Shown piece after piece: positions 17,764 through 25,641 of a stretch of 64,000 nucleotides of DNA. Position 1 is the first letter of the stretch; each line of letters opens with the position of its first letter. This stretch comes from Halorussus pelagicus (GTDB taxonomy: Archaea > Halobacteriota > Halobacteria > Halobacteriales > Haladaptataceae), in contig NZ_CP035119.1 in NCBI RefSeq assembly GCF_004087835.1, forward strand, positions 2,914,001 through 2,978,000, written 5' to 3'. The position numbers and the translations under genes are program-made. Below the pieces are notes generated by a model. The model did not search any database and was not told the origin of the DNA. It saw only the letters and a program-made list of their open reading frames with translations.

Positions 17764-18912
17764 CTACAGCACCCCGACCTCTCGCATCAGTTCGAGGGTC
17801 GGTTCGAGGTTCGAGAGCTTCGAGAGGTCTATCTCCGGCGGTTCGAGTTGGTCAACCGTCGGGAGCGGGCCGACGGGCGACACCTCCGGAATCATCGGGT
17901 ACGCGAACGTCTGGGTGGCGAAGAACTCCTGTGCCTCCGCAGAGAGCAGGTGGCGGACGAAGTCGGCACCGAGTTCCTGCTTGTCGGAACTTTCCAGAAG
18001 CTCACACCCCGAGACGTTGACCAGCGCGCCCGCGTCGCCTTTCGTGAACGCGAGGTCGATGGGCGCGTTCTCGCGCGAGGCGATGACTCGAAGCGCGTAG
18101 TAGTGGTTGGCGAACCCGGCCTGCAGTTCGCCGTCGGCGACGGCGTTCGACACTTGGAACTCGTCGGGATACCGCGAGACGTTGTGGTCCTGCATCCCTC
18201 TGAGCCACTGTTTGGTCGTCTCGGGACCTTCGAGTAGTCGCATCGCCGTGACAAACGACTTGAACGCGCCGTAGGTCGGTGCCCAGCCCATCGAACCCTC
18301 CAGCGCGGCGGTCTGCGGCAGCTGTTGGACCTTGTCCGGGATGTCGGACTCCGAAAGCTCGTCGGTGTTGTACGGAATCGAACGCGCACGCCCGGCGACG
18401 CCGACCCACGCGCCGTTCGAGTCTCGGAAGCCCGACGGAACCGGGTCCAGAACGCGCTGGGGGAGTTGGCTCGTGATGTCGGCGTCGGCGACGAGACCGA
18501 GCGACGTGGAGTCGATGGACCAGAACACGTCGGCGTTGGTTTCGCCGCCCTTCTCGACCTCGATAATTTCGTTGGCCAACTGGGTCGAGCCAGCCATCCG
18601 GACGTTGGCGTCGAAGTTGGAGTATTTCTGTTCGAGGAGGCGGACCAGATTCTCGTAGAGTCCGCCCTCACCGCCGCCGAGATATATCTCCAGGGACCCT
18701 TCGAGGTCCGGGAGATCGTCCATCGAGGTGCCGCCCGGCGCGGACCGGGACTCGACGAGCGGACCCGACCCGCGGAAGTCCGAGATGCTGAGTGCCGAAC
18801 TACTCTCTTGTTCGCCGGTAAACTGCGACAGACAGCCGCCGAGGCTCGCAGTCGCGCCGACCGCACTCGACGCGAGGAGACGACGACGTGTCCAGAACTG
18901 ACGCTCGCTCAT
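17764..18912 (-). CDS. fbpA: iron(III) ABC transporter substrate-binding lipoprotein
   Basis: 382 residues. The leader has twin arginines (TRRRLLASS, residues 8-16) and a lipobox SLGGC with the lipid-modified Cys at 27, so it is a Tat-exported, lipid-anchored binding protein. The mature part resembles FbpA/IdiA-type ferric-binding proteins. Landmarks are LEIYLGGGEGGLYENLVRLLE near the N-terminus and the conserved EGSMGWAPTYGAFKSFVTAMR segment. It is the first gene of the operon fbpA-fbpB-fbpC-GT-C. An iron box lies between its TATA element and start codon, so repression in iron-replete cells is expected. Confidence 0.9.
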   Translation of the reverse strand: MSERQFWTRRRLLASSAVGATASLGGCLSQFTGEQESSSALSISDFRGSGPLVESRSAPGGTSMDDLPDLEGSLEIYLGGGEGGLYENLVRLLEQKYSNFDANVRMAGSTQLANEIIEVEKGGETNADVFWSIDSTSLGLVADADITSQLPQRVLDPVPSGFRDSNGAWVGVAGRARSIPYNTDELSESDIPDKVQQLPQTAALEGSMGWAPTYGAFKSFVTAMRLLEGPETTKQWLRGMQDHNVSRYPDEFQVSNAVADGELQAGFANHYYALRVIASRENAPIDLAFTKGDAGALVNVSGCELLESSDKQELGADFVRHLLSAEAQEFFATQTFAYPMIPEVSPVGPLPTVDQLEPPEIDLSKLSNLEPTLELMREVGVL

Positions 18913-18920
18913 ACTTAGAA

Positions 18921-18934
18921 TTAGGCTTGCCTAA
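18921..18934. promoter_or_regulatory. iron box (DtxR/SirR/Idr-type operator) of fbpABC
   Basis: TTAGGCTTGCCTAA is a perfect inverted repeat of 6-bp arms, located 9-22 bases upstream of the fbpA ATG on the minus strand. A TATA-like GTATAAG sits about 28 bases before the ATG, so the operator falls on the transcription start region of a leaderless mRNA. The sequence resembles DtxR-family iron boxes; Halobacterium has such regulators (Idr1, Idr2, SirR). Confidence 0.85.
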
Positions 18935-18973
18935 AACTCTTATACTTACCGATTTCGGCGTCGGCGGATCAGT

Positions 18974-20137
18974 TCAATCGTCGGCCGGAGTCGGGGTGGA
19001 CTCGATTGCGCGGAGTTCGTCCAGCGCCGAAAGCCAATCGAGCATGTACTCGCCGACGTAGTTGAAGAACGCGCCGTTCTCGTACTCCTCGAAGTCGCCC
19101 TCGGCGAGTTCGGTCGCCATCGCCTCGAAGACGCCCGCGTAACTGTCGGCGTCGCCACCGGTCCCGTCGATGACTTCCCAGAGGTGTTCGTTGAGTTCGA
19201 GTCCCGGAACCTCGTTGTTCAAGTCGCCGAACGTCGAGCGCGGGGCCTTGTTGTGTTCGCAGAGCGGCGTACCGTTGTAGATGCGCTTGCCCAACACGTC
19301 GCAGGCGCGCTTGAGGAAGACGCCCGACCAGATGTCGTCGAACCGGCCAACGTCCCAGCGGTTGTCGTCCATCGGAAGCTGGTAGAACGCCGGGATGACC
19401 TCGCGCTCGAACGCGAGGTTCATCGAGCAGACCGTGAGATAGTTGTCGCGGGCCGCGACGAAGTCGCCGTCGTAGTCATCGGTCGTGGTGCGGGTCTGGG
19501 CCTGTCCCTGCAGGTCGCCGTCCATCAGGATACGGACCGCGTCGAGGTCCGGCACGTTGGTCCAGAGTCCTTGAGAGGCCACCACGTCCGAGATTTCGGT
19601 CGTCTCGGTCTCGACGCTCTCGTCCATCGCGGCGTAGGGGTAGCCGCGGGGGTAGAGTCCGTGTTCCTCGAAGTTCTGGTAGAGGACGTTGACCCAGTTC
19701 TCGTCGGAGGATACTTCCTCGATTTCGCCCTCGAAATCGAGATTTCGCATGTGACTGCCGAAGAAGTCGAACTCCTCGTGGGGTAAGGTGTCGTCGTCGA
19801 TGAAAAAGCCGTAGTCGAAGTCGTTGGCCCAGACGTACAGCAGGCCGAAACTCGTCTCGGCGTGACTCGCCGCGGGGACGAGGTGGTCGTACTCCGCGAT
19901 GCCCTGCTCGTCGTACCACTCCGCGCGTCTACTCGCGTCGAACACCTCGCCCGAGACGCCCTCGTCGGCCAGCATCGCGGCCATCTCGTCGGTGTCGCAG
20001 AAGTCCTCGGTCACCAGCACGACATGGAGTCGGTCCAAGTCGAAGCCGTGTTCGCGGGCGTTCTCGAAGTACGCCCGCATGCACTCGTACTCCCGAATCG
20101 TCGGGACGACGACGCAAATGTCTGCTGTTGCGCTCAT
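18974..20137 (-). CDS. reversibly glycosylated polypeptide (RGP/UDP-arabinopyranose mutase-like) family protein
   Basis: 387 residues, soluble and strongly acidic. It has a GT-A-like core: ICVVVPTIREYECMRAYF at the N-terminus and FFIDDDTLPHEEFDFFG with a DDD motif at 114-116. Later come GYPYA and SQGLWTNVPDLDAVRIL, which match what I remember of the RGP family (PF03214). Plant members interconvert UDP-arabinopyranose and UDP-arabinofuranose and self-glycosylate; archaeal members are uncharacterised. It has its own perfect 16-bp iron box and lies directly upstream of fbpA in the same direction. I infer iron-dependent nucleotide-sugar metabolism, possibly feeding surface glycans. The activity itself is unproven. 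Confidence 0.75.
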   Translation of the reverse strand: MSATADICVVVPTIREYECMRAYFENAREHGFDLDRLHVVLVTEDFCDTDEMAAMLADEGVSGEVFDASRRAEWYDEQGIAEYDHLVPAASHAETSFGLLYVWANDFDYGFFIDDDTLPHEEFDFFGSHMRNLDFEGEIEEVSSDENWVNVLYQNFEEHGLYPRGYPYAAMDESVETETTEISDVVASQGLWTNVPDLDAVRILMDGDLQGQAQTRTTTDDYDGDFVAARDNYLTVCSMNLAFEREVIPAFYQLPMDDNRWDVGRFDDIWSGVFLKRACDVLGKRIYNGTPLCEHNKAPRSTFGDLNNEVPGLELNEHLWEVIDGTGGDADSYAGVFEAMATELAEGDFEEYENGAFFNYVGEYMLDWLSALDELRAIESTPTPADD

Positions 20138-20155
20138 TCGTTACCCGAGAGTTGG

Positions 20156-20171
20156 TTTAGGTATACCTAAA
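20156..20171. promoter_or_regulatory. iron box of the RGP-family gene
   Basis: TTTAGGTATACCTAAA is a perfect 16-bp palindrome 19-34 bases upstream of the ATG at 20137 on the minus strand. It overlaps the likely TATA element (TTTTTAGG) and shares the TTAGG...CCTAA arms with the boxes at 18921 and 47574. Confidence 0.8.
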
Positions 20172-20315
20172 AAGTTGTCTATCCGCGCTGGTCGGGCCGG
20201 TGGAAGCGTGTTTCGGGCGGCCCGTCTGGGCGACGCCCGCCGCCAGCGCCATCCGTCGCAACCGACCACGCCAGCGACACCCGAAGCTAAGTGTCTCGGC
20301 GTTGCGACGCGGGGC

Positions 20316-20495
20316 ATGGACGACAAGACACAACTCTGGGGCGGGACCGCCCTCCTCGTCTTCGGTGCGGTGGTCCTGTTCGCACCGCTGGTTATCAGAC
20401 TGCGGTACACGACGCTGTTGCTCGCCGCCGCCGTCCTCGTTCTCGCGGCGGGCGCGCTGTTGGTCGGTCTCTCGCGGCGCGGCCGGGCGGTCTGA
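20316..20495 (+). CDS. small two-helix membrane protein, 59 aa
   Basis: Two clear hydrophobic helices at about residues 9-28 and 32-51, with a basic C-terminus (SRRGRAV) that should lie inside. No family is recognised. It sits between the iron-regulated block and the acyl-CoA synthetase. Confidence 0.6.
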   Translation: MDDKTQLWGGTALLVFGAVVLFAPLVIRLRYTTLLLAAAVLVLAAGALLVGLSRRGRAV

Positions 20496-20572
20496 CTGCG
20501 GGGACCGAAATCGGCCGTGAAATGTGAGAACTTGCGACACACTCAAATAACTGACCAACGAGGATATCGAAC

Positions 20573-22219
20573 ATGTCCGTCGATTACGAGCGCGAACGCG
20601 ACAGTTTCGAGTGGGCGATTCCCGACGACTACAACCTCCCGGCGGTGCTGGAAGCCCATGCCGACTCGTTCGGCGACCGACTCGCGGTCCGGTTCCGCGA
20701 CGCCGAGGGCGGCGAGACCGAGCGGACCTACGCCGACGTGCGAGACGACGCGAACCGCTTCGCGTCGGCGCTGGCCGACCTCGGCGTCAGCGAGGGCGAC
20801 CGCGTGATGCACCTGTTCCCGCGCCACCCCGACGCGTTCGCTATTCAGGTCGGGGCGCTGGCCCGCGGCGCGTTGCTGGTTCCCTGTTCGGCCATGCTCA
20901 AACCCAAGGACCTCGCGTTCCGGGCGAACGACTGCGAGGCCGAAACCGTCGTCGTCCACGAGGGCCTGACCGAAATGGTCGAACCGATTCTTGAGGAGAC
21001 GCCGCTTGAGCGCGTGGTCGTACTGGACGCCGAGGAGGACGACGAAATCGCCGACAGCAAGAACTGGCACGCCTTTTCGGCCCTGCTGGAGGGCCGGAGC
21101 GCCGACCACGAGGGACCGAACCTCGGCGCGGACGACCCGATGTCCATCAACTACACCAGTGGGACGACCGGGCAACCGAAACCGGTCCTCCACCGCCACC
21201 GCTGGCTCCGCTGTTTCGAGCTAATCAACGCGCCCTACTGGTGGGGCGTCACGCAGGAGACGGACTTCTCTGACGAACTGCTGTGGGCGACCACGGGGAC
21301 CGGATGGGCCAAGTGGTTCTGGAGTCCGGTCGGCGTCGCCCTGACGACCGGCGCGCCCCAGTTCGTCTACGAGGGGGAGTTCGACGCCGAGACGTTCCTC
21401 GACCTGATGGACGAGGAGGGCGTGACGCGACTCTGTGCGGTCCCGACCCAGTACCGGATGTTCACGCAGGTCGATGAGTTGGCCGACTACGACCTCGCGC
21501 TAACCGAGGCCGTCTCGGCGGGCGAACCGCTCAACCGCGAACCGATTCAGGAGTTCGAGGAGGCGTTCGGCGTGACGCCGCGGGACGGCTACGGCCAGAC
21601 CGAGACGGTCGCGCTGGTGACGAACTACCCCGGCATCGACGTGCGGCCCGGTAGCATGGGCAAGCCCGTGCCGGGCATCGACGTGACCCTGCTCGACACG
21701 CAAGACGAGGAGGAAGTCGAACCGGGCGAGACCGGCGAGATTGCAGTTCCGGTGGACTCGCCCGCTATCTTCGACGGCTACTACGAAAAGCCCCAACTGG
21801 ACGAGAAGACGTTCTACGGCGACTACTACCGGACCGGCGACCTCGCCCGGATGGACGAGGAGGGCTACTTCTTCTTCGAGGGCCGCGCCGACGATATCAT
21901 CATCTCGTCGGGCTACCGCATTGGTCCCTTCGAGGTTGAGGACGCGCTCGTGGGCCACGAGGCGGTCGCCGAGGCCGCGGCGGTCGCCAGTCCCCACGAC
22001 GAGCGGGGCAACGTTGTCAAGGCCTACGTCGTTCTCGCGGACGGCCGCGAAGGGAGCGAAGAGCTGACCGACGAGTTGCAAGAGTACATGAAGGCGGAGA
22101 CGGCCCCGTACAAGTACCCCCGACGCATCGAGTACGTCGAAGAGCTACCGACGACCTCCAGCGGGAAGATTCGCCGGATAGAATTGCGCAAACAGGAGAA
22201 ACAGCAGTTCGGGGAGTGA
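20573..22219 (+). CDS. AMP-forming acyl-CoA synthetase (acetyl/medium-chain type)
   Basis: 548 residues with the full adenylate-forming enzyme signature. The phosphate loop YTSGTTGQPKP lies near residue 195 and GYGQTETV near 340. YRTGDLARMDEEGYFFFEGR follows near 420, and the catalytic Lys sits in SSGKIRRIEL near 533. The insert WWGVTQETDFSDELLWATTGTGWAK places it nearer to acetyl-CoA synthetase/ACSM (MACS) enzymes than to long-chain ligases. It activates a carboxylic acid to its CoA thioester in the cytoplasm. Monocistronic; a purine-rich stretch precedes the ATG. Confidence 0.9.
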   Translation: MSVDYERERDSFEWAIPDDYNLPAVLEAHADSFGDRLAVRFRDAEGGETERTYADVRDDANRFASALADLGVSEGDRVMHLFPRHPDAFAIQVGALARGALLVPCSAMLKPKDLAFRANDCEAETVVVHEGLTEMVEPILEETPLERVVVLDAEEDDEIADSKNWHAFSALLEGRSADHEGPNLGADDPMSINYTSGTTGQPKPVLHRHRWLRCFELINAPYWWGVTQETDFSDELLWATTGTGWAKWFWSPVGVALTTGAPQFVYEGEFDAETFLDLMDEEGVTRLCAVPTQYRMFTQVDELADYDLALTEAVSAGEPLNREPIQEFEEAFGVTPRDGYGQTETVALVTNYPGIDVRPGSMGKPVPGIDVTLLDTQDEEEVEPGETGEIAVPVDSPAIFDGYYEKPQLDEKTFYGDYYRTGDLARMDEEGYFFFEGRADDIIISSGYRIGPFEVEDALVGHEAVAEAAAVASPHDERGNVVKAYVVLADGREGSEELTDELQEYMKAETAPYKYPRRIEYVEELPTTSSGKIRRIELRKQEKQQFGE

Positions 22220-22368
22220 CGCTCGCGCGTGACGACCGAATCGACACCGACCACGGGATGCGCCCGCGATTGTCCGCTCGCGCTCAGTCGCGGACGGGGA
22301 CACGCGGCGCGAGTCGCGGTGCCGTCGCTGTCCGTGAGGGCTGACGAGTAGCGGTATAATCGACAGAC

Positions 22369-23376
22369 TCACTCTGTCGCGTTTGAGAAATACTCCGAGA
22401 CGGTCGTCGAATCGTCCACCGCGTCCAACGCCAGCGCGAGTTTCACCCGCGCCTTCCACGGCGCGAGGTCGCCGCCCGGAATCGCGCCCCGGTCCTGCAA
22501 CGTCTGGCCGCCGCCCTCGGTGCCGTAGACCGCGCCCGTGCTTCCCGCGCCGGTTCTGGACGTGAGAACGACGGGCACGCCCGCGTCGATGGCGTCCGCG
22601 ATAGTCTCGCCGAGGTCGCTGGTCGCATTCCCCAAGCCCGTGCCCGCGACGACGACGCCGTCTACACCGGATTCGACCGCGCGCTCGACTTGTCTGCCAT
22701 CGACTCCGGCGGCAGAGACGACAATCTCGACGCGAGCGTCGGGTTCGGTGGCGGAGACCGACACCGACTCGCTTTCCGGTTCCCGGTGGAAGCGAACCCC
22801 GGCGCGGGTCAGCGTGGCGACCGGGCCGTCGTTGGGTGAGGCGAAGGCCGCGAGTTTGTGGCTGTGGACTTTTCGCACGTCGCGGGCCGCGTGGAGTTCG
22901 TCGTCGAACACGAGGAAGACGCCTCCATCGACCCGCTGGTGGGTGGCCGCGCGGACCGCCGCGAGCAGGTTCGCGGGCGCGTCGGAACTCGGTTCGTCGA
23001 GGCGGCGCTGTGCGCCCGTGACGACGACCGGAATCGGGAGCGAGCAGACCAAATCGAGAAAGTACGCGGTCTCGGCCATCGTGTCCGTGCCGTGGGTCAC
23101 GACGATTGCGTCGGGCGAGTCGTTTGTGGCGGAGTCGCCTGAGCCGTCCGCGGCGACCGCCTCGCGTGCGCGCTCGGCGACCGCGGCCATGATTTCGAAA
23201 TCCACGTCGAACCCCGGAACCTGTGCCACGGATTCGACGCTGAGGTCGGCGTGAGAGGCGAGTTCCGGAACGGAGACGAGGAGGTCCTCGCCGTCGAGAT
23301 TCGGCGCGGCTCCGTCCTCGTCGGGCGTGCTTGCGATGGTGCCGCCAGTTGCGACGACGTGAACTTGCGGGAGCAT
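22369..23376 (-). CDS. L-asparaginase
   Basis: 335 residues of the asparaginase/glutaminase fold. The first catalytic Thr is in TGGTIAST (T13). The second triad element, THGTDTMAE, contains T94, H95 and D98 followed by the family's helix, and a catalytic Lys is expected in the segment VRKVHSHKL. The enzyme hydrolyses asparagine to aspartate and ammonia. No signal peptide is present, so it is cytoplasmic. A small hairpin CGACAG/CTGTCG (22361-22379) spans the stop codon and may help termination. Confidence 0.93.
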   Translation of the reverse strand: MLPQVHVVATGGTIASTPDEDGAAPNLDGEDLLVSVPELASHADLSVESVAQVPGFDVDFEIMAAVAERAREAVAADGSGDSATNDSPDAIVVTHGTDTMAETAYFLDLVCSLPIPVVVTGAQRRLDEPSSDAPANLLAAVRAATHQRVDGGVFLVFDDELHAARDVRKVHSHKLAAFASPNDGPVATLTRAGVRFHREPESESVSVSATEPDARVEIVVSAAGVDGRQVERAVESGVDGVVVAGTGLGNATSDLGETIADAIDAGVPVVLTSRTGAGSTGAVYGTEGGGQTLQDRGAIPGGDLAPWKARVKLALALDAVDDSTTVSEYFSNATE

Positions 23377-23627
23377 ATCTCCATTCCCGCCCGAGACGAC
23401 AAGAGCGTACGGGTTGGGGAGAGTGTTGTCACGCTCCCGCGAGTCGCCTACCCCTCGACTCGAAAGCCCTCGTCGATTCCGAGTTCGTCCGGCCCGATCA
23501 GCCTTCCCCGAAGACGACCGCGAGAACCCGGTCGGTCCTCACCGGTGTTCAGTCCGAGCGACCCCGTCCGGAGCGAACTGGCTGACCAGCTATCGCCTCC
23601 CTGAAACCTCCATTGCGTCATCCCCGG

Positions 23628-23635
23628 CATATAAA
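23628..23635 (+). promoter_or_regulatory. TATA element of the thiolase operon
   Basis: CATATAAA is centred about 28 bases before the ATG at 23660, consistent with a leaderless transcript. The rest of the 283-base gap 23377-23659 shows nothing else I can support. Confidence 0.6.
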
Positions 23636-23659
23636 CCCCTCCTGCGCCTTCTGGCAGGC

Positions 23660-24817
23660 ATGGACCGAGTCGCAATCATCGGAGCCTCGATGACCGAGTT
23701 CGGGGAGCGCGAGGCGTGGTTGCGCGAGTTGCTCGCACAGGCGGGCCGCGAGTGTCTCGCCGACGCCGACGTTTCCCCCGACGAGGTAGACCACCTGTAC
23801 GTCTCGAACATGGCCAGCGGCGAGTTTGAGGGCCAGACCGGCGCGCCGAACGCGCTGGCCCACGACCTCGGCGCGATACCGGCCTACACCCAGCGCGTGG
23901 ACCAGACCAGCGCGTCGGGCGGCGCGGGCATCTACGCCGCGTGGCAGTCGGTTGCCTCCGGCGCGAGCGAGATGACCCTGCTGGTCGGCGGCGAGAAGAT
24001 GACCCACAAGACGACGGCGGAGGCGACCGACGTTATCGCGTCGCTGACCCACCCCGTCGAGTACAAGCACGGCGTGACCCTCCCGAGTTTCGCGGGTCTC
24101 ACCGCGCGCAGGTATCTCCACGAGTACGACGCGCCCCGCGAGAGTCTGGCGAAGGTCGCGGTGAAGAACCACAAGAACGGACTGGACAACCCCCACGCGC
24201 AGTTCCGCAAGGAAGTCGATTTAGAGACCGTCATGGAGTCGCCCATCGTGGCCGACCCCCTGCGACTCTACGACTTCTGCCCGATTACCGACGGGAGCGC
24301 AGGCCTGCTGTTCTGCCCCGAGGAAGTCGCCAAGGAGTACGTCCCCGAGGACGAATACACGGTCATCTCGGGCATCGGCGGCGCGACCGACACCCACGTC
24401 GTCCACGAGCGCGACGACCCGACCGTGATGGGCGGCGCGGTGGATAGTTCCGACGACGCCTACGAGATGGCCGACCGCGACCCCGAGGACGTGGACGTGG
24501 CGGAACTCCACGACATGTTCACCATCCTCGAATTCCTCCAGAGCGAGGCCGTCGGCTTCTTCGAGCAGGGTGAGGGTTGGAAGGCCGTCGAGGAGGGCGT
24601 CACCGACCGGGACGGCGAGTTGCCCATCAACACCTCGGGCGGCCTCAAGTCGAAGGGCCACCCCTTGGGCGCGAGCGGCGTCGCACAGGTGTACGAACTG
24701 CACCGACAACTGCTCGGCGACGCGGGCGACCGGCAGGTCGAGGCCGAGGTCGGTCTCGCCTGCAACGTCGGCGGGTTCGGCAACTGCGTGACAACCACGA
24801 TTCTGGAGGAGCCATAG
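23660..24817 (+). CDS. archaeal thiolase-superfamily protein lacking the usual nucleophilic Cys
   Basis: 385 residues starting at MDRVAIIGASMTEFGERE; the longer upstream frame lacks family similarity. It has the SCP2-type archaeal thiolase fold with SGGLKSKGHPLGASG (catalytic His) and NVGGFGNCV near the end. Where thiolases have the acyl-accepting Cys in a CASGG motif, this protein reads TSASGG, with S84 in that position. It is followed without a gap (TAGATG) by a DUF35 zinc-ribbon/OB protein, which in archaeal mevalonate synthesis bridges thiolase and HMG-CoA synthase. A role in acyl-CoA condensation or cleavage is likely, but the chemistry is uncertain given the Ser. Confidence 0.85.
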   Translation: MDRVAIIGASMTEFGEREAWLRELLAQAGRECLADADVSPDEVDHLYVSNMASGEFEGQTGAPNALAHDLGAIPAYTQRVDQTSASGGAGIYAAWQSVASGASEMTLLVGGEKMTHKTTAEATDVIASLTHPVEYKHGVTLPSFAGLTARRYLHEYDAPRESLAKVAVKNHKNGLDNPHAQFRKEVDLETVMESPIVADPLRLYDFCPITDGSAGLLFCPEEVAKEYVPEDEYTVISGIGGATDTHVVHERDDPTVMGGAVDSSDDAYEMADRDPEDVDVAELHDMFTILEFLQSEAVGFFEQGEGWKAVEEGVTDRDGELPINTSGGLKSKGHPLGASGVAQVYELHRQLLGDAGDRQVEAEVGLACNVGGFGNCVTTTILEEP

Positions 24818-25183
24818 ATGACGATGTACGCCTACCGGTGCCCGAACGGGCACGTAACCTATCCGGGCCACGAACTGTGTCCCGAATGCGGCGAGGAACA
24901 GACCGATGAAATCGACCTAAGCGACCGGACCGCGGAGGTCGTGACGTGGACGACGAACACCGCGACGCCGCCGGGCGTCCGGCAACCGAACTCGTTGGCC
25001 ATCGTGGAGTTCGAAGTGGAAGACGAGTCGGTGCGCGCCATCGGCCAACTCGCCGAGGACGCCGAAGTCGAAATCGGCGACGAAGTGCGGCCGGTCTACG
25101 CCGAGGAACTGCGCGACCCCGACGCCGGAATCCGCGAGAAGGCGAGTCAGGAGTGGGACGGGTATCGGTTCGACCCGGTGTGA
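24818..25183 (+). CDS. DUF35 zinc-ribbon/OB-fold acyl-CoA-binding partner protein
   Basis: 121 residues. An N-terminal zinc ribbon has C8, C21 and C24 with nearby His residues, followed by an OB-fold (VEFEVEDESVRAIGQLAEDAEVEIGDEVRPVY). Such proteins pair with thiolase-superfamily enzymes and position CoA intermediates. It starts directly after the thiolase stop and is followed after seven bases by a broken MaoC hydratase gene. The three look like one former beta-oxidation-like or biosynthetic operon. Confidence 0.88.
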   Translation: MTMYAYRCPNGHVTYPGHELCPECGEEQTDEIDLSDRTAEVVTWTTNTATPPGVRQPNSLAIVEFEVEDESVRAIGQLAEDAEVEIGDEVRPVYAEELRDPDAGIREKASQEWDGYRFDPV

Positions 25184-25190
25184 GAATCGA

Positions 25191-25573
25191 ATGACTCCGC
25201 CCTCCGTAGGCGACACCCGGACCTTCGAGCGCACCTTCACCCCCGAGGACGTTCGCCGGTTCGCCGAACTCTCGGGCGACTAGCAACCCCGCCATGTTGA
25301 ACCCGACGACGAGGACCGCCTGCTCGTTCACGGTCTACGGCGACGATGCCGACGAAAATCGGGAGCGACTTGGAAGGTCTCGGGCACTCGATGGCCTTCA
25401 ACTTCGATAACCCCGTCTACACCGGCGAGACCGTGACCTGCGAGGTGACCGTCGCGGAAGTCGCCGAGCGCGCGGACCGCTACGACCTCTCGGCGGCCGT
25501 CGCCTGCGAGAACGAGGGTGGCGAGACAGTGATGACCGGCACGGTTGAGGGATTAGTCTGGAAAAACGTGTGA
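25191..25573 (+). pseudogene. MaoC-like (R)-hydratase, broken by a stop codon and a frameshift
   Basis: Frame 1 reads MTPPSVGDTRTFERTFTPED and continues to AELSGD. An in-frame TAG follows at 25281-25283 (codon 31), then QPRHVEPDDEDRLLVHG in the same frame. Right after that Gly the frame is lost near 25335. The correct continuation (TATMPTKIGSDLEGLGHSMA to EGLVWKNV) lies in another frame up to the stop at 25571-25573. This needs loss of 1 or 4 bases. Joined, the pieces make a hot-dog MaoC hydratase of about 127 residues. Two independent lesions mean the gene is dead. Confidence 0.85.
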
Positions 25574-25641
25574 CGGTCGGGGGTTCGATACCGTACTGTG
25601 GAGCGTAGTACCCCCCGACGGACGGAATTAGATACACCAAC

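Noticed and set aside
25281-25283. TAG as a recoded amino-acid codon (for example pyrrolysine)
   Set aside because: TAG terminates several intact genes in the window, and the same gene also has a frameshift.
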